From G965197005 sp965197005 (GTDB lineage: Bacteria; Pseudomonadota; Gammaproteobacteria; Pseudomonadales; Oceanobacteraceae), in NCBI GenBank assembly GCA_965197005.1, contig OZ239982.1, positions 558,001-622,000 on the forward strand: 64,000 bases of DNA, read 5' to 3'. The position numbers were made by a program, and so were the translations under genes. The notes beneath the pieces are model-generated. The model had not been told where the DNA came from and did no database searches. It worked only from the letters and a program-made list of their open reading frames with translations. Below, piece after piece: positions 9,485-17,965 of this stretch (its first letter is position 1; every line of letters begins with the position of its first letter).

Positions 9485-9796
9485 ATGCAAAACCAACGAA
9501 TCCGTATACGTTTAAAAGCGTTCGATCATCGTTTGATAGACAGCTCAACTTTAGAGATTGTTGATACAGCGAAACGTACAGGCGCTCAAGTTCGTGGACC
9601 AATTCCTTTGCCAACTGGTAAGGAGAGATACACGGTGCTTGTTTCTCCGCACGTAAACAAAGATGCACGCGACCAGTACGAAATTCGTACGCATAAGCGC
9701 ATGCTAGATATAGTAGAGCCAACAGAAAAAACAGTTGATGCTCTAATGAAATTGGATTTGGCGGCTGGAGTGGAAGTGCAAATTAGTCTTGGCTAA
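9485..9796 (+). CDS. rpsJ: 30S ribosomal protein S10
   Basis: 103 residues, identical in length to E. coli S10. It is part of the 30S head and doubles as NusE in antitermination complexes. I start at the ATG at 9485 (MQNQRIRIRLKAFDH), not at the in-frame GTG at 9479, because the family begins at this point and TTTGAGGCG lies at the right distance. The loop VRGPIPLPTGKERYTVL is typical. First gene of the S10 operon. Confidence 0.97.
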   Translation: MQNQRIRIRLKAFDHRLIDSSTLEIVDTAKRTGAQVRGPIPLPTGKERYTVLVSPHVNKDARDQYEIRTHKRMLDIVEPTEKTVDALMKLDLAAGVEVQISLG

Positions 9797-9872
9797 TTAG
9801 GCTTTTAATTCTAGCCTCCGTGTAACGCAAATGTGGCCATAGCGGGTTAAAGCCCCCTACACGAGGTGCAAT

Positions 9873-10505
9873 ATGACAATTGGTATTGTCGGAAAAAAAG
9901 CGGGTATGACCCGTATCTTTACTGAAGCAGGTGTTTCTATTCCTGTAACAGTTGTTCAAGCAAGCCCTAATCATATCAGTCAAATTAAAAAGGCAGATGT
10001 GGACGGGTATAATGCAGTGCAGATTGCTTATGGTGAGAAAAAATCTTCTCTAGTAAGTAAGCCTGAAGCAGGGCATTTTTCTAAGGCTGGCGTTCATGCT
10101 AGTCGTGGTCTTATAGAATTTGTAACCAGCGATGACTATACAGTGGGTGATGCACTTACTGTAGCTCAGTTTGAAGAAGGGCAAGTAGTTGACGTGACTG
10201 GTCAATCAAAGGGTAAAGGCTTTCAAGGTGGTGTTAAGCGTTGGAATTTTCGCACTCAAGACGCAACTCATGGTAACTCTCTATCGCATCGTGCACCTGG
10301 CTCTATTGGTCAGTGCCAAACACCTGGGCGTGTTTGGAAAGGCAAAAAGATGGCCGGTCAGATGGGTGCTAAGCGTGTAACCACGCAAAACCTAGAGATT
10401 GTTAAGGTAGATGCAGAAAGTAATCTTCTGCTTATAAAAGGGGCTTTACCAGGTGCGACTGGTTCTGATGTTATTGTAAAACCTGCAGTGAAAACTAAGA
10501 GGTAG
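9873..10505 (+). CDS. rplC: 50S ribosomal protein L3
   Basis: 210 residues. An early assembly protein of the large subunit whose central extension reaches the peptidyl-transferase centre. IGIVGKKAGMTRIFTE at the N-terminus and the extension KGKGFQGGVKRWNF plus GSIGQCQTPGRVWKGKKM are diagnostic. The GQ in the latter segment contains the Gln that PrmB methylates in other gammaproteobacteria. ACGAGGTGC precedes the start; the rpsJ-rplC gap is 76 bp. Confidence 0.98.
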   Translation: MTIGIVGKKAGMTRIFTEAGVSIPVTVVQASPNHISQIKKADVDGYNAVQIAYGEKKSSLVSKPEAGHFSKAGVHASRGLIEFVTSDDYTVGDALTVAQFEEGQVVDVTGQSKGKGFQGGVKRWNFRTQDATHGNSLSHRAPGSIGQCQTPGRVWKGKKMAGQMGAKRVTTQNLEIVKVDAESNLLLIKGALPGATGSDVIVKPAVKTKR

Positions 10506-10507
10506 TC

Positions 10508-11110
10508 ATGGAACTTAAAACAAATACAGGTACAGCTGTTTCTGTTTCTGATGTTGCCTTTGCTCGTGCTTATAACGAGTCATTAGTGCATCAGGCAGTT
10601 GTTGCTTATTATGCGGCTGCTCGTCAGGGCAGTAAAGCGCAAAAAACACGCTCAGAAGTGAGTGGTGGTGGTGCTAAGCCTTTTCGTCAAAAAGGTTCAG
10701 GTCGTGCTCGTGCTGGCACAATTCGTAGTCCAATCTGGAGAACAGGTGGGGTTACCTTTGCAGCCAAGCCAAGAAGCTATGAACAAAAGCTAAATAAGAA
10801 AATGTATCGTGCAGCAATGCAGTCCATTTTGTCAGAGTTAGTAAGACAAGAGCGTTTATTGGTGGCTGATGATTTTTCTGTAGATACACATAAGACCAAA
10901 GTGCTGATGGGTAAGCTCAAAGAGCTAGAATTGAGTAATGTGCTTATTATTACTGAAAGTCTGGAAGAAAATCTTTACTTAGCAGCACGTAATATTCCTT
11001 ATGTTAATGTGACAGAAGCACAAGCAGTTAATCCTGTTAGTCTTATTGGTCATGAAAAAGTGTTGGTTACTGTAGCTGCACTGAAAAAAATTGAGGAGGC
11101 TTTCGCATGA
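10508..11110 (+). CDS. rplD: 50S ribosomal protein L4
   Basis: 200 residues. L4 lines the peptide exit tunnel with L22; the tunnel loop RQKGSGRARAGTIRSP (about residues 60-75) has the macrolide-sensitive Lys-Gly form. In E. coli L4 also represses the S10 operon through the long leader. The leader here is too short for that mechanism. It begins 2 bp after rplC and its TGA overlaps the rplW ATG, suggesting translational coupling. Confidence 0.98.
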   Translation: MELKTNTGTAVSVSDVAFARAYNESLVHQAVVAYYAAARQGSKAQKTRSEVSGGGAKPFRQKGSGRARAGTIRSPIWRTGGVTFAAKPRSYEQKLNKKMYRAAMQSILSELVRQERLLVADDFSVDTHKTKVLMGKLKELELSNVLIITESLEENLYLAARNIPYVNVTEAQAVNPVSLIGHEKVLVTVAALKKIEEAFA

Positions 11111-11403
11111 ATAAGGAAAGAATTTATAAGGTAATTCTAGCACCTCATGTGTCAGAAAAAACGACCATGACGGCTGAAAAACACAATCAATATGTGTTTC
11201 GTGTTGTGCCTGATGCAACCAAGCTGGAAGTTAAAAAAGCCGTAGAAGAATTATTTAAAGTTAATGTAGTGTCAGTGAATATGCTTAACCAAAAAGGTAA
11301 GACGAAACGCACCGCACACGGATTTGGCAAAAAAGCCTCTATTCGTAAGGCGTATGTTCGTTTGCAAGATGGTCAAGAAATTGAATTCACTGAGGCGGAA
11401 TAG
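11107..11403 (+). CDS. rplW: 50S ribosomal protein L23
   Basis: 98 residues. L23 sits beside the exit tunnel and is the docking site for trigger factor and SRP. YKVILAPHVSEKTT and the hairpin segment VNVVSVNMLNQKGKTKR are typical. The conserved tunnel-exit Glu lies in the AVEELFKV helix. Start overlaps the rplD stop by 4 bp. Confidence 0.97.
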   Translation: MNKERIYKVILAPHVSEKTTMTAEKHNQYVFRVVPDATKLEVKKAVEELFKVNVVSVNMLNQKGKTKRTAHGFGKKASIRKAYVRLQDGQEIEFTEAE

Positions 11404-11414
11404 GAGTAAGAGTT

Positions 11415-12242
11415 ATGGCATTAGTTAAATCAAAACCAACCTCTGCGGGCCGTCGTCACCAGATAAAAGTAGTTAATAATGAGCTGCACAAAGGTGCGCC
11501 TTATGCGCCTTTGCTGGAGAAAAATAGCAAAAGTGGTGGGCGTAACAATAATGGTCGTATTACCACGCGTCATATTGGCGGTGGGCATAAGCATCATTAC
11601 CGTAAAATTGATTTTAAGCGCAATAAAGATGGCATACCTGCAAAAGTTGAGCGTTTAGAATACGATCCAAATCGCAGTGCTAATATTGCATTGTTATTAT
11701 ATAAAGATGGTGAGCGTCGTTATATTATTGCACCTAAGGGTATTAAAGCAGGTGATACAATCGCCTCTGGTATTGATGCGCCAATTAAAGTTGGTAGCAC
11801 TTTGCCGCTTAGAAACATTCCTGTAGGTAGCACCGTGCACTGTGTTGAGTTAAAGCCTGGTAAGGGTGCTCAAATTGCTCGTTCCGCAGGTACTTCAATG
11901 CAACTGGTTGCCCGTGAAGGTCAATATTGTACTGTGCGTTTGCGTTCTGGAGAAATGCGTAAAATCTTGAGCGAATGTCGTGCTACCTTAGGTGAGGTAA
12001 GTAATCATGAACACAACTTACGTCAACTAGGTAAAGCTGGTGCGTCACGCTGGCGTGGTGTTCGTCCTACCGTTCGTGGTGTGGTAATGAACCCCGTTGA
12101 TCACCCACATGGTGGTGGTGAAGGTCGTACCTCTGGTGGTCGTCATCCTGTTACACCTTGGGGTGTGCCGACTAAAGGTTATAAAACTCGTAAGAATAAA
12201 CGTACAGACAAATTAATTGTCCGTCGTCGTTCTAAGAAATAA
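11415..12242 (+). CDS. rplB: 50S ribosomal protein L2
   Basis: 275 residues. Required for subunit joining and close to the peptidyl-transferase centre. The C-terminal signature with the essential His, VMNPVDHPHGGGEG, is encoded around 12087-12128. N-terminal VKSKPTSAGRRHQIKVV and internal RHIGGGHKHHYRKIDF are standard. 11 bp after rplW. Confidence 0.98.
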   Translation: MALVKSKPTSAGRRHQIKVVNNELHKGAPYAPLLEKNSKSGGRNNNGRITTRHIGGGHKHHYRKIDFKRNKDGIPAKVERLEYDPNRSANIALLLYKDGERRYIIAPKGIKAGDTIASGIDAPIKVGSTLPLRNIPVGSTVHCVELKPGKGAQIARSAGTSMQLVAREGQYCTVRLRSGEMRKILSECRATLGEVSNHEHNLRQLGKAGASRWRGVRPTVRGVVMNPVDHPHGGGEGRTSGGRHPVTPWGVPTKGYKTRKNKRTDKLIVRRRSKK

Positions 12243-12259
12243 ATGAAGAGGATTAAGTA

Positions 12260-12535
12260 ATGCCACGTTCATTGAAAAAAGGTCCCTTCATCGACCATCA
12301 CTTGATGAAAAAAATTGAAGTTGCTGTTGAGAAGAAAGAAAAACGTCCAATTAAAACTTGGTCACGTCGCTCAACAGTATTTCCTGAGTTCGTTGGTTTG
12401 ACCATTGCGGTACATAACGGACGTCAGCATGTGCCTGTCTTTATTACTGAAGATATGGTTGGACATAAACTCGGCGAATTTGCTGTGACTCGTACCTTTA
12501 AGGGTCACCAAGCAGATAAAAAAGCCAAACGCTAA
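12260..12535 (+). CDS. rpsS: 30S ribosomal protein S19
   Basis: 91 residues. Head protein of the 30S subunit that forms a complex with S13 and contacts the A-site finger. PRSLKKGPFIDHHLMKK at the N-terminus and the C-terminal KLGEFAVTRTFKGH are family signatures. AAGAGGATTAAGTA precedes the start; 17 bp after rplB. Confidence 0.97.
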   Translation: MPRSLKKGPFIDHHLMKKIEVAVEKKEKRPIKTWSRRSTVFPEFVGLTIAVHNGRQHVPVFITEDMVGHKLGEFAVTRTFKGHQADKKAKR

Positions 12536-12547
12536 AGGGGATTTAAG

Positions 12548-12889
12548 ATGACCGAAGTCGCAGCAGTATTAAGAGGTGCGAAATTATCTGCCCAAAAAGC
12601 TCGTTTGGTGGTAGATCAAATTCGTGGAAAAAACGTAGAAGATGCCCTGAATATTTTGACTTTTAGTCCTAAAAAAGGTGCATTGATTGTAAAAAAAGTG
12701 CTCGAATCGGCAATAGCCAATGCAGAGCATAACGAAGGTGCGGATATTGATGAATTAAATGTCTCCACTGCGTTCGTTGACGAAGGCATGACGATGAAGC
12801 GTATTCGTCCTCGTGCAAAGGGGAGAGCAGATCGCATTATGAAGCGTAGCTGTCATATTACTGTTAAAGTTTCAGAGAATAGGAGTTAA
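12548..12889 (+). CDS. rplV: 50S ribosomal protein L22
   Basis: 113 residues against 110 in E. coli. It contacts all six domains of 23S rRNA and its beta-hairpin reaches the exit-tunnel constriction. The hairpin sequence MKRIRPRAKGRADRIMKR is the wild-type, macrolide-sensitive form. AAGGGGATTTAAG precedes the ATG; 12 bp after rpsS and 3 bp before rpsC. Confidence 0.97.
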   Translation: MTEVAAVLRGAKLSAQKARLVVDQIRGKNVEDALNILTFSPKKGALIVKKVLESAIANAEHNEGADIDELNVSTAFVDEGMTMKRIRPRAKGRADRIMKRSCHITVKVSENRS

Positions 12890-12892
12890 TAG

Positions 12893-13582
12893 ATGGGTCA
12901 GAAAGTACATCCTACTGGTATTCGTTTAGGGGTTACTAAAGATCATAACTCGATCTGGTATGCTGGCAATGATCATTATGCCGACAATCTGCTAACGGAC
13001 ATTAACGTACGCTCATTAATTGAAAAGCGTTTAGAAAAAGCATCTGTCAGTAAAGTTGTTATTGAGCGTCCTTCACAAAGTGCCAAGGTAACCATTCACA
13101 CTGCACGTCCTGGTATTGTTATTGGTAAAAAAGGTGAAGATGTTGATAAGTTGCGCAAAGAACTCACTGATATGATGGGTGTGCCAGTGCATATCAATAT
13201 TGAAGAAGTTCGCAAGCCAGATTTAGATGCAAAGCTAGTTGCTCAAAGTGTAGCTAATCAGCTAGAACGTCGAGTTATGTTTCGTCGTGCGATGAAACGT
13301 GCGGTACAAAATGCCCTACGTGGTGGTGCAGAAGGCATTAAAATTCAAGTTGGTGGTCGTCTCGGCGGTGCAGAAATTGCACGTAGCGAATGGTATCGTG
13401 AAGGACGAGTGCCTTTACATACTTTGCGCGCAGACATCGATTATGCAACTTATGAAGCGCACACTACTTATGGTGTGATTGGGGTAAAAGTTTGGATTTT
13501 TAAAGGCGAAATCTTAGGTGGTATTCAAGAAGTTCGTGAGCGTGCTAAAAATCCAGGCAAGAAAAAGTCGTCTCGCAGTTAA
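12893..13582 (+). CDS. rpsC: 30S ribosomal protein S3
   Basis: 229 residues. Lines the mRNA entry channel and contributes helicase activity. The KH domain signature RPGIVIGKKGEDVDKL (around residues 69-84) and the C-terminal GGRLGGAEIARSEWYREG are present. The tail AKNPGKKKSSRS is short and basic. Start GAATAGGAGTTAATAG-ATG, 3 bp after rplV. Confidence 0.98.
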   Translation: MGQKVHPTGIRLGVTKDHNSIWYAGNDHYADNLLTDINVRSLIEKRLEKASVSKVVIERPSQSAKVTIHTARPGIVIGKKGEDVDKLRKELTDMMGVPVHINIEEVRKPDLDAKLVAQSVANQLERRVMFRRAMKRAVQNALRGGAEGIKIQVGGRLGGAEIARSEWYREGRVPLHTLRADIDYATYEAHTTYGVIGVKVWIFKGEILGGIQEVRERAKNPGKKKSSRS

Positions 13583-13593
13583 GGGGTTGAGTG

Positions 13594-14007
13594 ATGTTAT
13601 TACCAAAACGTACCAAATTCCGTAAAGTTCAGACAGGTCGTAACCGTGGTCTGGCAATTCGTGGCTCTAAAGTGAGCTTTGGCGAATACGGTCTTAAATC
13701 TTTAGGTCGCGGCAACTTGACCTCACGTCAAATTGAAGCGGCTCGTCGTGCAATGACTCGTAAAGTCAAGCGTGGCGGAAAAATCTGGATTCGTGTTTTT
13801 CCAGATAAGCCGATTACTGAAAAACCATTGGAAGTTCGTATGGGTAAAGGTAAGGGTAATGTTGAATACTGGGTATGCCAAATTCAACCTGGTCGTGTTC
13901 TTTATGAAATGGAAGGCGTATCAGAAGAATTGGCAAGAGAAGCATTCGAATTGGCGGCAGCTAAATTGCCATTTAAAACACAATTTGTTAAACGTACGGT
14001 GCTTTAA
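13594..14007 (+). CDS. rplP: 50S ribosomal protein L16
   Basis: 137 residues. Late-assembly protein that positions A- and P-site tRNAs and is needed for full 50S activity. I start at the ATG at 13594 (MLLPKRTKFRK) rather than the preceding in-frame GTG at 13591, since family members begin MLxPKR. The hydroxylated-arginine region in E. coli corresponds to GKGKGNVEYWVC here. The TAA is followed directly by the rpmC ATG. Confidence 0.97.
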   Translation: MLLPKRTKFRKVQTGRNRGLAIRGSKVSFGEYGLKSLGRGNLTSRQIEAARRAMTRKVKRGGKIWIRVFPDKPITEKPLEVRMGKGKGNVEYWVCQIQPGRVLYEMEGVSEELAREAFELAAAKLPFKTQFVKRTVL

Positions 14008-14199
14008 ATGAAATCTAGTGAATTAAAAAACAAGTCGGTAGACGAGCTTAAAACTGAGTTAGAAACTCTTTTGCATGAGCAGTTTAAGTTAAGAATGCAA
14101 CATGCAACAGGTCAGTTAGGTCAGACGCATGTGCTTAAAGAGACTCGTCGTAATATTGCTCGAGTTAAAACTCAAATTACGAGTGCAGCAGGTAACTAA
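14008..14199 (+). CDS. rpmC: 50S ribosomal protein L29
   Basis: 63 residues, two-helix protein at the tunnel exit next to L23. MKSSELKNKSVDELKTEL and the C-terminal RRNIARVKTQI are typical. It starts on the base after the rplP stop, with no intergenic space, so translation is probably coupled. Confidence 0.96.
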   Translation: MKSSELKNKSVDELKTELETLLHEQFKLRMQHATGQLGQTHVLKETRRNIARVKTQITSAAGN

Positions 14200-14201
14200 T
14201 T

Positions 14202-14468
14202 ATGACAGAAACAAATAAAACAGTGAGAACTCTAAGCGGACAAGTCGTTAGTAACAAAATGGATAAAACCATTTCTGTTCGCGTTGAGCGTCAGGTGCAA
14301 CACCCTATCTATAGAAAGATTATTAAACGCTCAACAAAAATCATGGCACACGATGATAAAAATGAGTGCCAAATTGGTGATAATGTTACCATTAAAGAGT
14401 CGCGTCCTATGTCTAAAAATAAGACTTGGACGTTGGTTAGTATAGATGAGCGTGCTGCTAAGGTTTAA
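14202..14468 (+). CDS. rpsQ: 30S ribosomal protein S17
   Basis: 88 residues. OB-fold primary 16S-binding protein. LSGQVVSNKMDKTISVRVER and GDNVTIKESRPMSKNKTW match the family. It ends what is the S10 operon in E. coli. Here only 29 bp separate it from rplN, with no clear terminator or promoter, so S10 and spc genes may form one transcript. Confidence 0.97.
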   Translation: MTETNKTVRTLSGQVVSNKMDKTISVRVERQVQHPIYRKIIKRSTKIMAHDDKNECQIGDNVTIKESRPMSKNKTWTLVSIDERAAKV

Positions 14469-14497
14469 GCCTTTCAGTCCCATTAGGAGCAATTAAC

Positions 14498-14866
14498 ATG
14501 ATACAGACACAAACTATGCTGGATGTTGCAGATAACAGCGGTGCCAGAAAAGTACAGTGTATAAAAGTGTTGGGTGGTTCACATCGCCGTTACGCAGGTA
14601 TTGGCGATTTAATCAAAGTTTCTGTAAAAGAAGCGATCCCTCGCGGTAAAGTAAAGAAAGGTCAGGTGTTGAGCGCAGTTGTTGTGCGTACACGTAAAGG
14701 TGTGCGTCGTACCGACGGTTCTGTTATCCGTTTTGATGTAAATTCAGCGGTATTATTAAATGCGGGTTTAGCACCTATCGGCACACGTATTTTTGGCCCA
14801 GTTACTCGTGAATTGCGTTCTGAGCAGTTTATGAAAATTATTTCCTTAGCACCTGAAGTGCTATAG
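14498..14866 (+). CDS. rplN: 50S ribosomal protein L14
   Basis: 122 residues. Located at the subunit interface, where it forms an inter-subunit bridge and binds RsfS. MIQTQTMLDVADNSGARK and VKKGQVLSAVVVRTRKGV are signatures. ATTAGGAGCAATTAAC precedes the start. First gene of the spc gene group. Confidence 0.98.
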   Translation: MIQTQTMLDVADNSGARKVQCIKVLGGSHRRYAGIGDLIKVSVKEAIPRGKVKKGQVLSAVVVRTRKGVRRTDGSVIRFDVNSAVLLNAGLAPIGTRIFGPVTRELRSEQFMKIISLAPEVL

Positions 14867-14877
14867 AGAGGGTAAAA

Positions 14878-15198
14878 ATGAAAAAAATACGCAAAAATGA
14901 TGAAGTGATTGTTATCTCTGGTAAAGATAAAGGCAAACGCGGTAAAGTTGTTAAAGTTATGGCTGATGACCGCTTAATTGTCAGTGGTGTAAACATCATT
15001 AAAAAACACCAAAAACCAAACCCGTATCTACAACAGCCAGGTGGCATTATAGAAAAAGAAGCTGGAATTCAGGTTTCTAATGTTGCTATTTGGAATCCAG
15101 AAACTGAAAAAGCTGATCGTGTAGGTTTTTCAGTTGATGAAAAGAAAGACACCAAGATACGAATTTTTAAATCCACAGGGAAACCTGTTTCTGCCTAA
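14878..15198 (+). CDS. rplX: 50S ribosomal protein L24
   Basis: 106 residues. One of two initiators of 50S assembly. The KOW motif DEVIVISGKDKGKRGKV lies at residues 8-24. The start MKKIRKN is more basic than the usual MAAKIRRDDEV form but needs no other explanation. GAGAGGGTAAAA precedes the ATG; 11 bp after rplN. Confidence 0.97.
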   Translation: MKKIRKNDEVIVISGKDKGKRGKVVKVMADDRLIVSGVNIIKKHQKPNPYLQQPGGIIEKEAGIQVSNVAIWNPETEKADRVGFSVDEKKDTKIRIFKSTGKPVSA

Positions 15199-15216
15199 AT
15201 TGGAGCTTGAATTGCT

Positions 15217-15756
15217 ATGTCGCGTTTAAGAGATGTTTATAAAAGTGAAGTAGTCACCAAGCTGATGGACGAATTTGGCTATAAAAATGTCATGGAAGTC
15301 CCTCGTATTACCAAAATAACCCTGAATATGGGTGTTGGTGAAGCTGTTGGTGATAAGAAATTAATGGAAAATGCAGTATCTGATATGACAGCTATTGCAG
15401 GACAAAAGCCATTAGTAACTAAAGCTCGTCGCTCAGTGGCGGGATTTAAAATACGTGAAGGTTGGCCAATTGGTTGTAAAGTTACCTTGCGTCGTACACA
15501 AATGTGGGAATTTTTAGACCGCTTGGTTGATATTTCTTTGCCTCGTGTGCGTGACTTTCGTGGTATCAACCCTAAGTCTTTTGATGGTCGAGGAAATTAC
15601 AGCATGGGTGTGCGTGAGCAAATTATCTTTCCTGAAATAGAATATGACAAAGTTGATCGTATTCGTGGACTAGATGTAACCATCACCACTACTGCTAAAA
15701 CTAATGATGAAGGGCGCGCTTTGCTAAAAGCATTGCAGTTCCCTTTCCGTAACTAA
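15217..15756 (+). CDS. rplE: 50S ribosomal protein L5
   Basis: 179 residues, the same as E. coli. Binds 5S rRNA in the central protuberance and contacts S13 across the interface. ITLNMGVGEAVGDKK and the loop KITLRR-like VTLRRTQMWEFLDRL are typical, as is the C-terminal GLDVTITTTAKTNDEGRALL. TTGGAGCTTGAATTGCT precedes the start. Confidence 0.98.
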   Translation: MSRLRDVYKSEVVTKLMDEFGYKNVMEVPRITKITLNMGVGEAVGDKKLMENAVSDMTAIAGQKPLVTKARRSVAGFKIREGWPIGCKVTLRRTQMWEFLDRLVDISLPRVRDFRGINPKSFDGRGNYSMGVREQIIFPEIEYDKVDRIRGLDVTITTTAKTNDEGRALLKALQFPFRN

Positions 15757-15766
15757 GGAGACGTTC

Positions 15767-16072
15767 ATGGCTAAGATTAGTATGAAAGAGCGTGAGTACA
15801 AGCGTGAAAAACTAGTTAGTAAATACGCTGAAAAACGTGCCCAGCTAAAAGAAACCATTAGAAGTCCAAAATCTTCTGATGAAGAACGTTGGGAAGCGCA
15901 AATTGCGTTGCAAAAACTGCCAAGAGATTCTTCTTCAAGCCGTTTGCAGCGTCGTTGCCAGCTTACAGGTCGCCCTCATGCGGTGTATCGTAAGTTTAAG
16001 TTATCACGTATTAAGCTACGTGAAGAAGGCATGAAAGGTAATATTCCAGGCTTGAAAAAAGCCAGCTGGTAA
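15767..16072 (+). CDS. rpsN: 30S ribosomal protein S14 (zinc-less long form)
   Basis: 101 residues, the long C-minus form without the CxxC zinc ribbon. SRLQRRCQLTGRPHAVYRKF near residues 64-83 holds the conserved RRC-TGRP core. Completes the 30S head. The 59-bp gap to rpsH contains ACTATATAGT, a perfect 10-bp palindrome flanked by CCC and TGGG, which can fold as a hairpin; its role is not known. Confidence 0.97.
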   Translation: MAKISMKEREYKREKLVSKYAEKRAQLKETIRSPKSSDEERWEAQIALQKLPRDSSSSRLQRRCQLTGRPHAVYRKFKLSRIKLREEGMKGNIPGLKKASW

Positions 16073-16131
16073 TATTGAAATAAGCAATTCCCACTATATA
16101 GTTGGGGTGCTGAATAAGAGGAAAATACAAA

Positions 16132-16524
16132 ATGAGTATGCAAGATACGTTAGCAGATATGTTTACACGTATTCGTAACGCCCAACAAGCAGGGCATACG
16201 ACCGTAAATGTACCATCTTCTAACATGAAAAAATCTGTTGCTGAAGTGCTAAAAACAGAAGGCTATATCAGCGATTATAAAATCAGTGATACTGTTAAGC
16301 CAGTAATGAACATTGAGCTTAAATATTATCAAGGAAAACCTGTTATTGAACGTATAGAAAGAGTCAGTCGTCCTGGCTTGCGTCGTTATATGGGTGTGGC
16401 TTCCTTACCTCGTGTTGAAGCAGGTTTGGGTGTGGCTATTGTTTCTACCTCCCGTGGTGTTATGACAGATCGTTCTGCTCGTGCCGCTGGTGTGGGTGGT
16501 GAAGTTATCGCAACCGTATTTTAG
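16132..16524 (+). CDS. rpsH: 30S ribosomal protein S8
   Basis: 130 residues. Primary 16S-binding protein. In E. coli it represses the spc operon by binding near the L5 start; I did not establish such a site here. MSMQDTLADMFTRIRNAQ and the C-terminal STSRGVMTDRSARAAGVGGE are diagnostic. Start follows AAGAGGAAAATACAAA. Confidence 0.97.
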   Translation: MSMQDTLADMFTRIRNAQQAGHTTVNVPSSNMKKSVAEVLKTEGYISDYKISDTVKPVMNIELKYYQGKPVIERIERVSRPGLRRYMGVASLPRVEAGLGVAIVSTSRGVMTDRSARAAGVGGEVIATVF

Positions 16525-16533
16525 GAGAGCCAA

Positions 16534-17067
16534 ATGTCACGTATTGCAAAAGCGCCAGTGGCGATTCCAACTGGTGTCGATATTAAAGTATCTGAAGGTC
16601 ATATTTCAGTTAAAGGCAAGCAAGGCGAGTTAAGTCTTGATGTTCATCGTTTTGTAGAAATTAAGCAAGAAGATGGTCAGCTTAAATTTTCTCCTAAGGG
16701 TAATGATAAAAATGCCATGGCAATGACTGGAACATTTCGTTCTTTAGTTAATAACATGGTAACTGGTGTTACTTCTGGTTTTGAGAAAAAATTAATCTTA
16801 CAAGGTGTTGGTTATCGTGCTAAAGCATCAGGTAATAGCATTAATATGAACTTGGGTTATTCACACCCAGTTGATTACAGCTTGCCAGAAGGGATTAAAG
16901 CAGAAACCCCAAGTCAAACAGAAATTGTTATTAAAGGTGCCGATAAACAACGTGTCGGTCAAGTTGCAGCAGAAATTCGTTCTTATCGTCCACCAGAGCC
17001 TTATAAAGGTAAAGGGGTTCGCTATGCAGATGAACATGTGCGCCGTAAAGAAGCCAAGAAAAAATAG
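16534..17067 (+). CDS. rplF: 50S ribosomal protein L6
   Basis: 177 residues, the E. coli length. Located near the GTPase-associated centre. MSRIAKAPVAIPTGVDI, the duplicated L6 domains, and the C-terminal signature SYRPPEPYKGKGVRYADE are present. TTAGGAGAGCCAA precedes the ATG, 9 bp after rpsH. Confidence 0.98.
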   Translation: MSRIAKAPVAIPTGVDIKVSEGHISVKGKQGELSLDVHRFVEIKQEDGQLKFSPKGNDKNAMAMTGTFRSLVNNMVTGVTSGFEKKLILQGVGYRAKASGNSINMNLGYSHPVDYSLPEGIKAETPSQTEIVIKGADKQRVGQVAAEIRSYRPPEPYKGKGVRYADEHVRRKEAKKK

Positions 17068-17077
17068 GGTCTAGACT

Positions 17078-17428
17078 ATGAATGAGAAAAAGAAAGCTCG
17101 CCAGCGTCGGGCTCAGAAATCACGCCACCAAATGCGCGCCCAGAAAGTTGAGCGTCTTTGCATACACCGTACGCCTAAGCATATCTATGCACAGATTATT
17201 GATGGCGAAGGTGCGAAAGTATTAGCAGCAGCCTCTACCGTAGAAAGTGATTTGCGTAGTGAAGCTACTGGCAATATCAATGCAGCCAGTAAAATTGGTC
17301 AGTTAATTGCTGAACGTGCCAAAGCAGCAGGCGTAACACGCGTTGCCTTTGATCGCTCTGGTTTTAAATATCATGGTCGTGTTAAAGCATTAGCTGACGC
17401 AGCGCGCGCAAGCGGATTGGAATTCTAG
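17078..17428 (+). CDS. rplR: 50S ribosomal protein L18
   Basis: 116 residues. 5S rRNA-binding protein of the central protuberance. The basic N-terminus KKKARQRRAQKSRHQMRAQK and the C-terminal AFDRSGFKYHGRVKALADAAR are typical. The start follows AGGGTCTAGACT; no stronger alternative start is available in frame. Confidence 0.97.
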   Translation: MNEKKKARQRRAQKSRHQMRAQKVERLCIHRTPKHIYAQIIDGEGAKVLAAASTVESDLRSEATGNINAASKIGQLIAERAKAAGVTRVAFDRSGFKYHGRVKALADAARASGLEF

Positions 17429-17437
17429 GGGACTGAA

Positions 17438-17962
17438 ATGGCAAATAACGAAAGAAATAACGCAAATAACAATGAGCGTAACGAAAACGAACTACAAGAA
17501 AAATTGGTACAGGTTAATCGTGTCGCCAAGGTTGTAAAAGGTGGTCGTATTTTTGCCTTTACCGCATTAACAGTAGTTGGAGATGGTAAAGGAAAAGTTG
17601 GTTTTGGACGTGGGAAATCTCGTGAAGTACCTATGGCAATTCAAAAGGCCATGGAGCAAGCAAAACGCAACATGATTGAAGTTCAGCTTAATGGAGATAC
17701 ACTTCAGTATCCTATTAAAGGTCGTCATAGTGGAGCGAAAGTATATATGCAGCCTGCTTCTGAAGGTACAGGAATTATCGCAGGTGGTGCAATGCGTGCG
17801 GTATTAGAAATGGTCGGGGTAAAAGACGTATTAGCAAAATGCTATGGATCAACCAACCCAGTAAACGTGGTTCGTGCTACCTTTGATGGGTTGGCGAATA
17901 TGCATTCACCTGAAGACATTGCTGCCAAACGTGGCAAGTCTGTTGAAGAAATTTTGGGGTAA
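17438..17962 (+). CDS. rpsE: 30S ribosomal protein S5
   Basis: 174 residues against 167 in E. coli. Acts in decoding fidelity and in forming the mRNA entry channel. The double-stranded RNA-binding core VQVNRVAKVVKGGRIFAF and VGFGRGKSREVPMAI are conserved; the spectinomycin loop around KVVKGGR is wild type. The N-terminus is an Asn/Glu-rich extension (MANNERNNANNNERNENE) made of near-repeats of AATAACGAA-like units. 9 bp after rplR. Confidence 0.97.
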   Translation: MANNERNNANNNERNENELQEKLVQVNRVAKVVKGGRIFAFTALTVVGDGKGKVGFGRGKSREVPMAIQKAMEQAKRNMIEVQLNGDTLQYPIKGRHSGAKVYMQPASEGTGIIAGGAMRAVLEMVGVKDVLAKCYGSTNPVNVVRATFDGLANMHSPEDIAAKRGKSVEEILG

Positions 17963-17965
17963 GTC

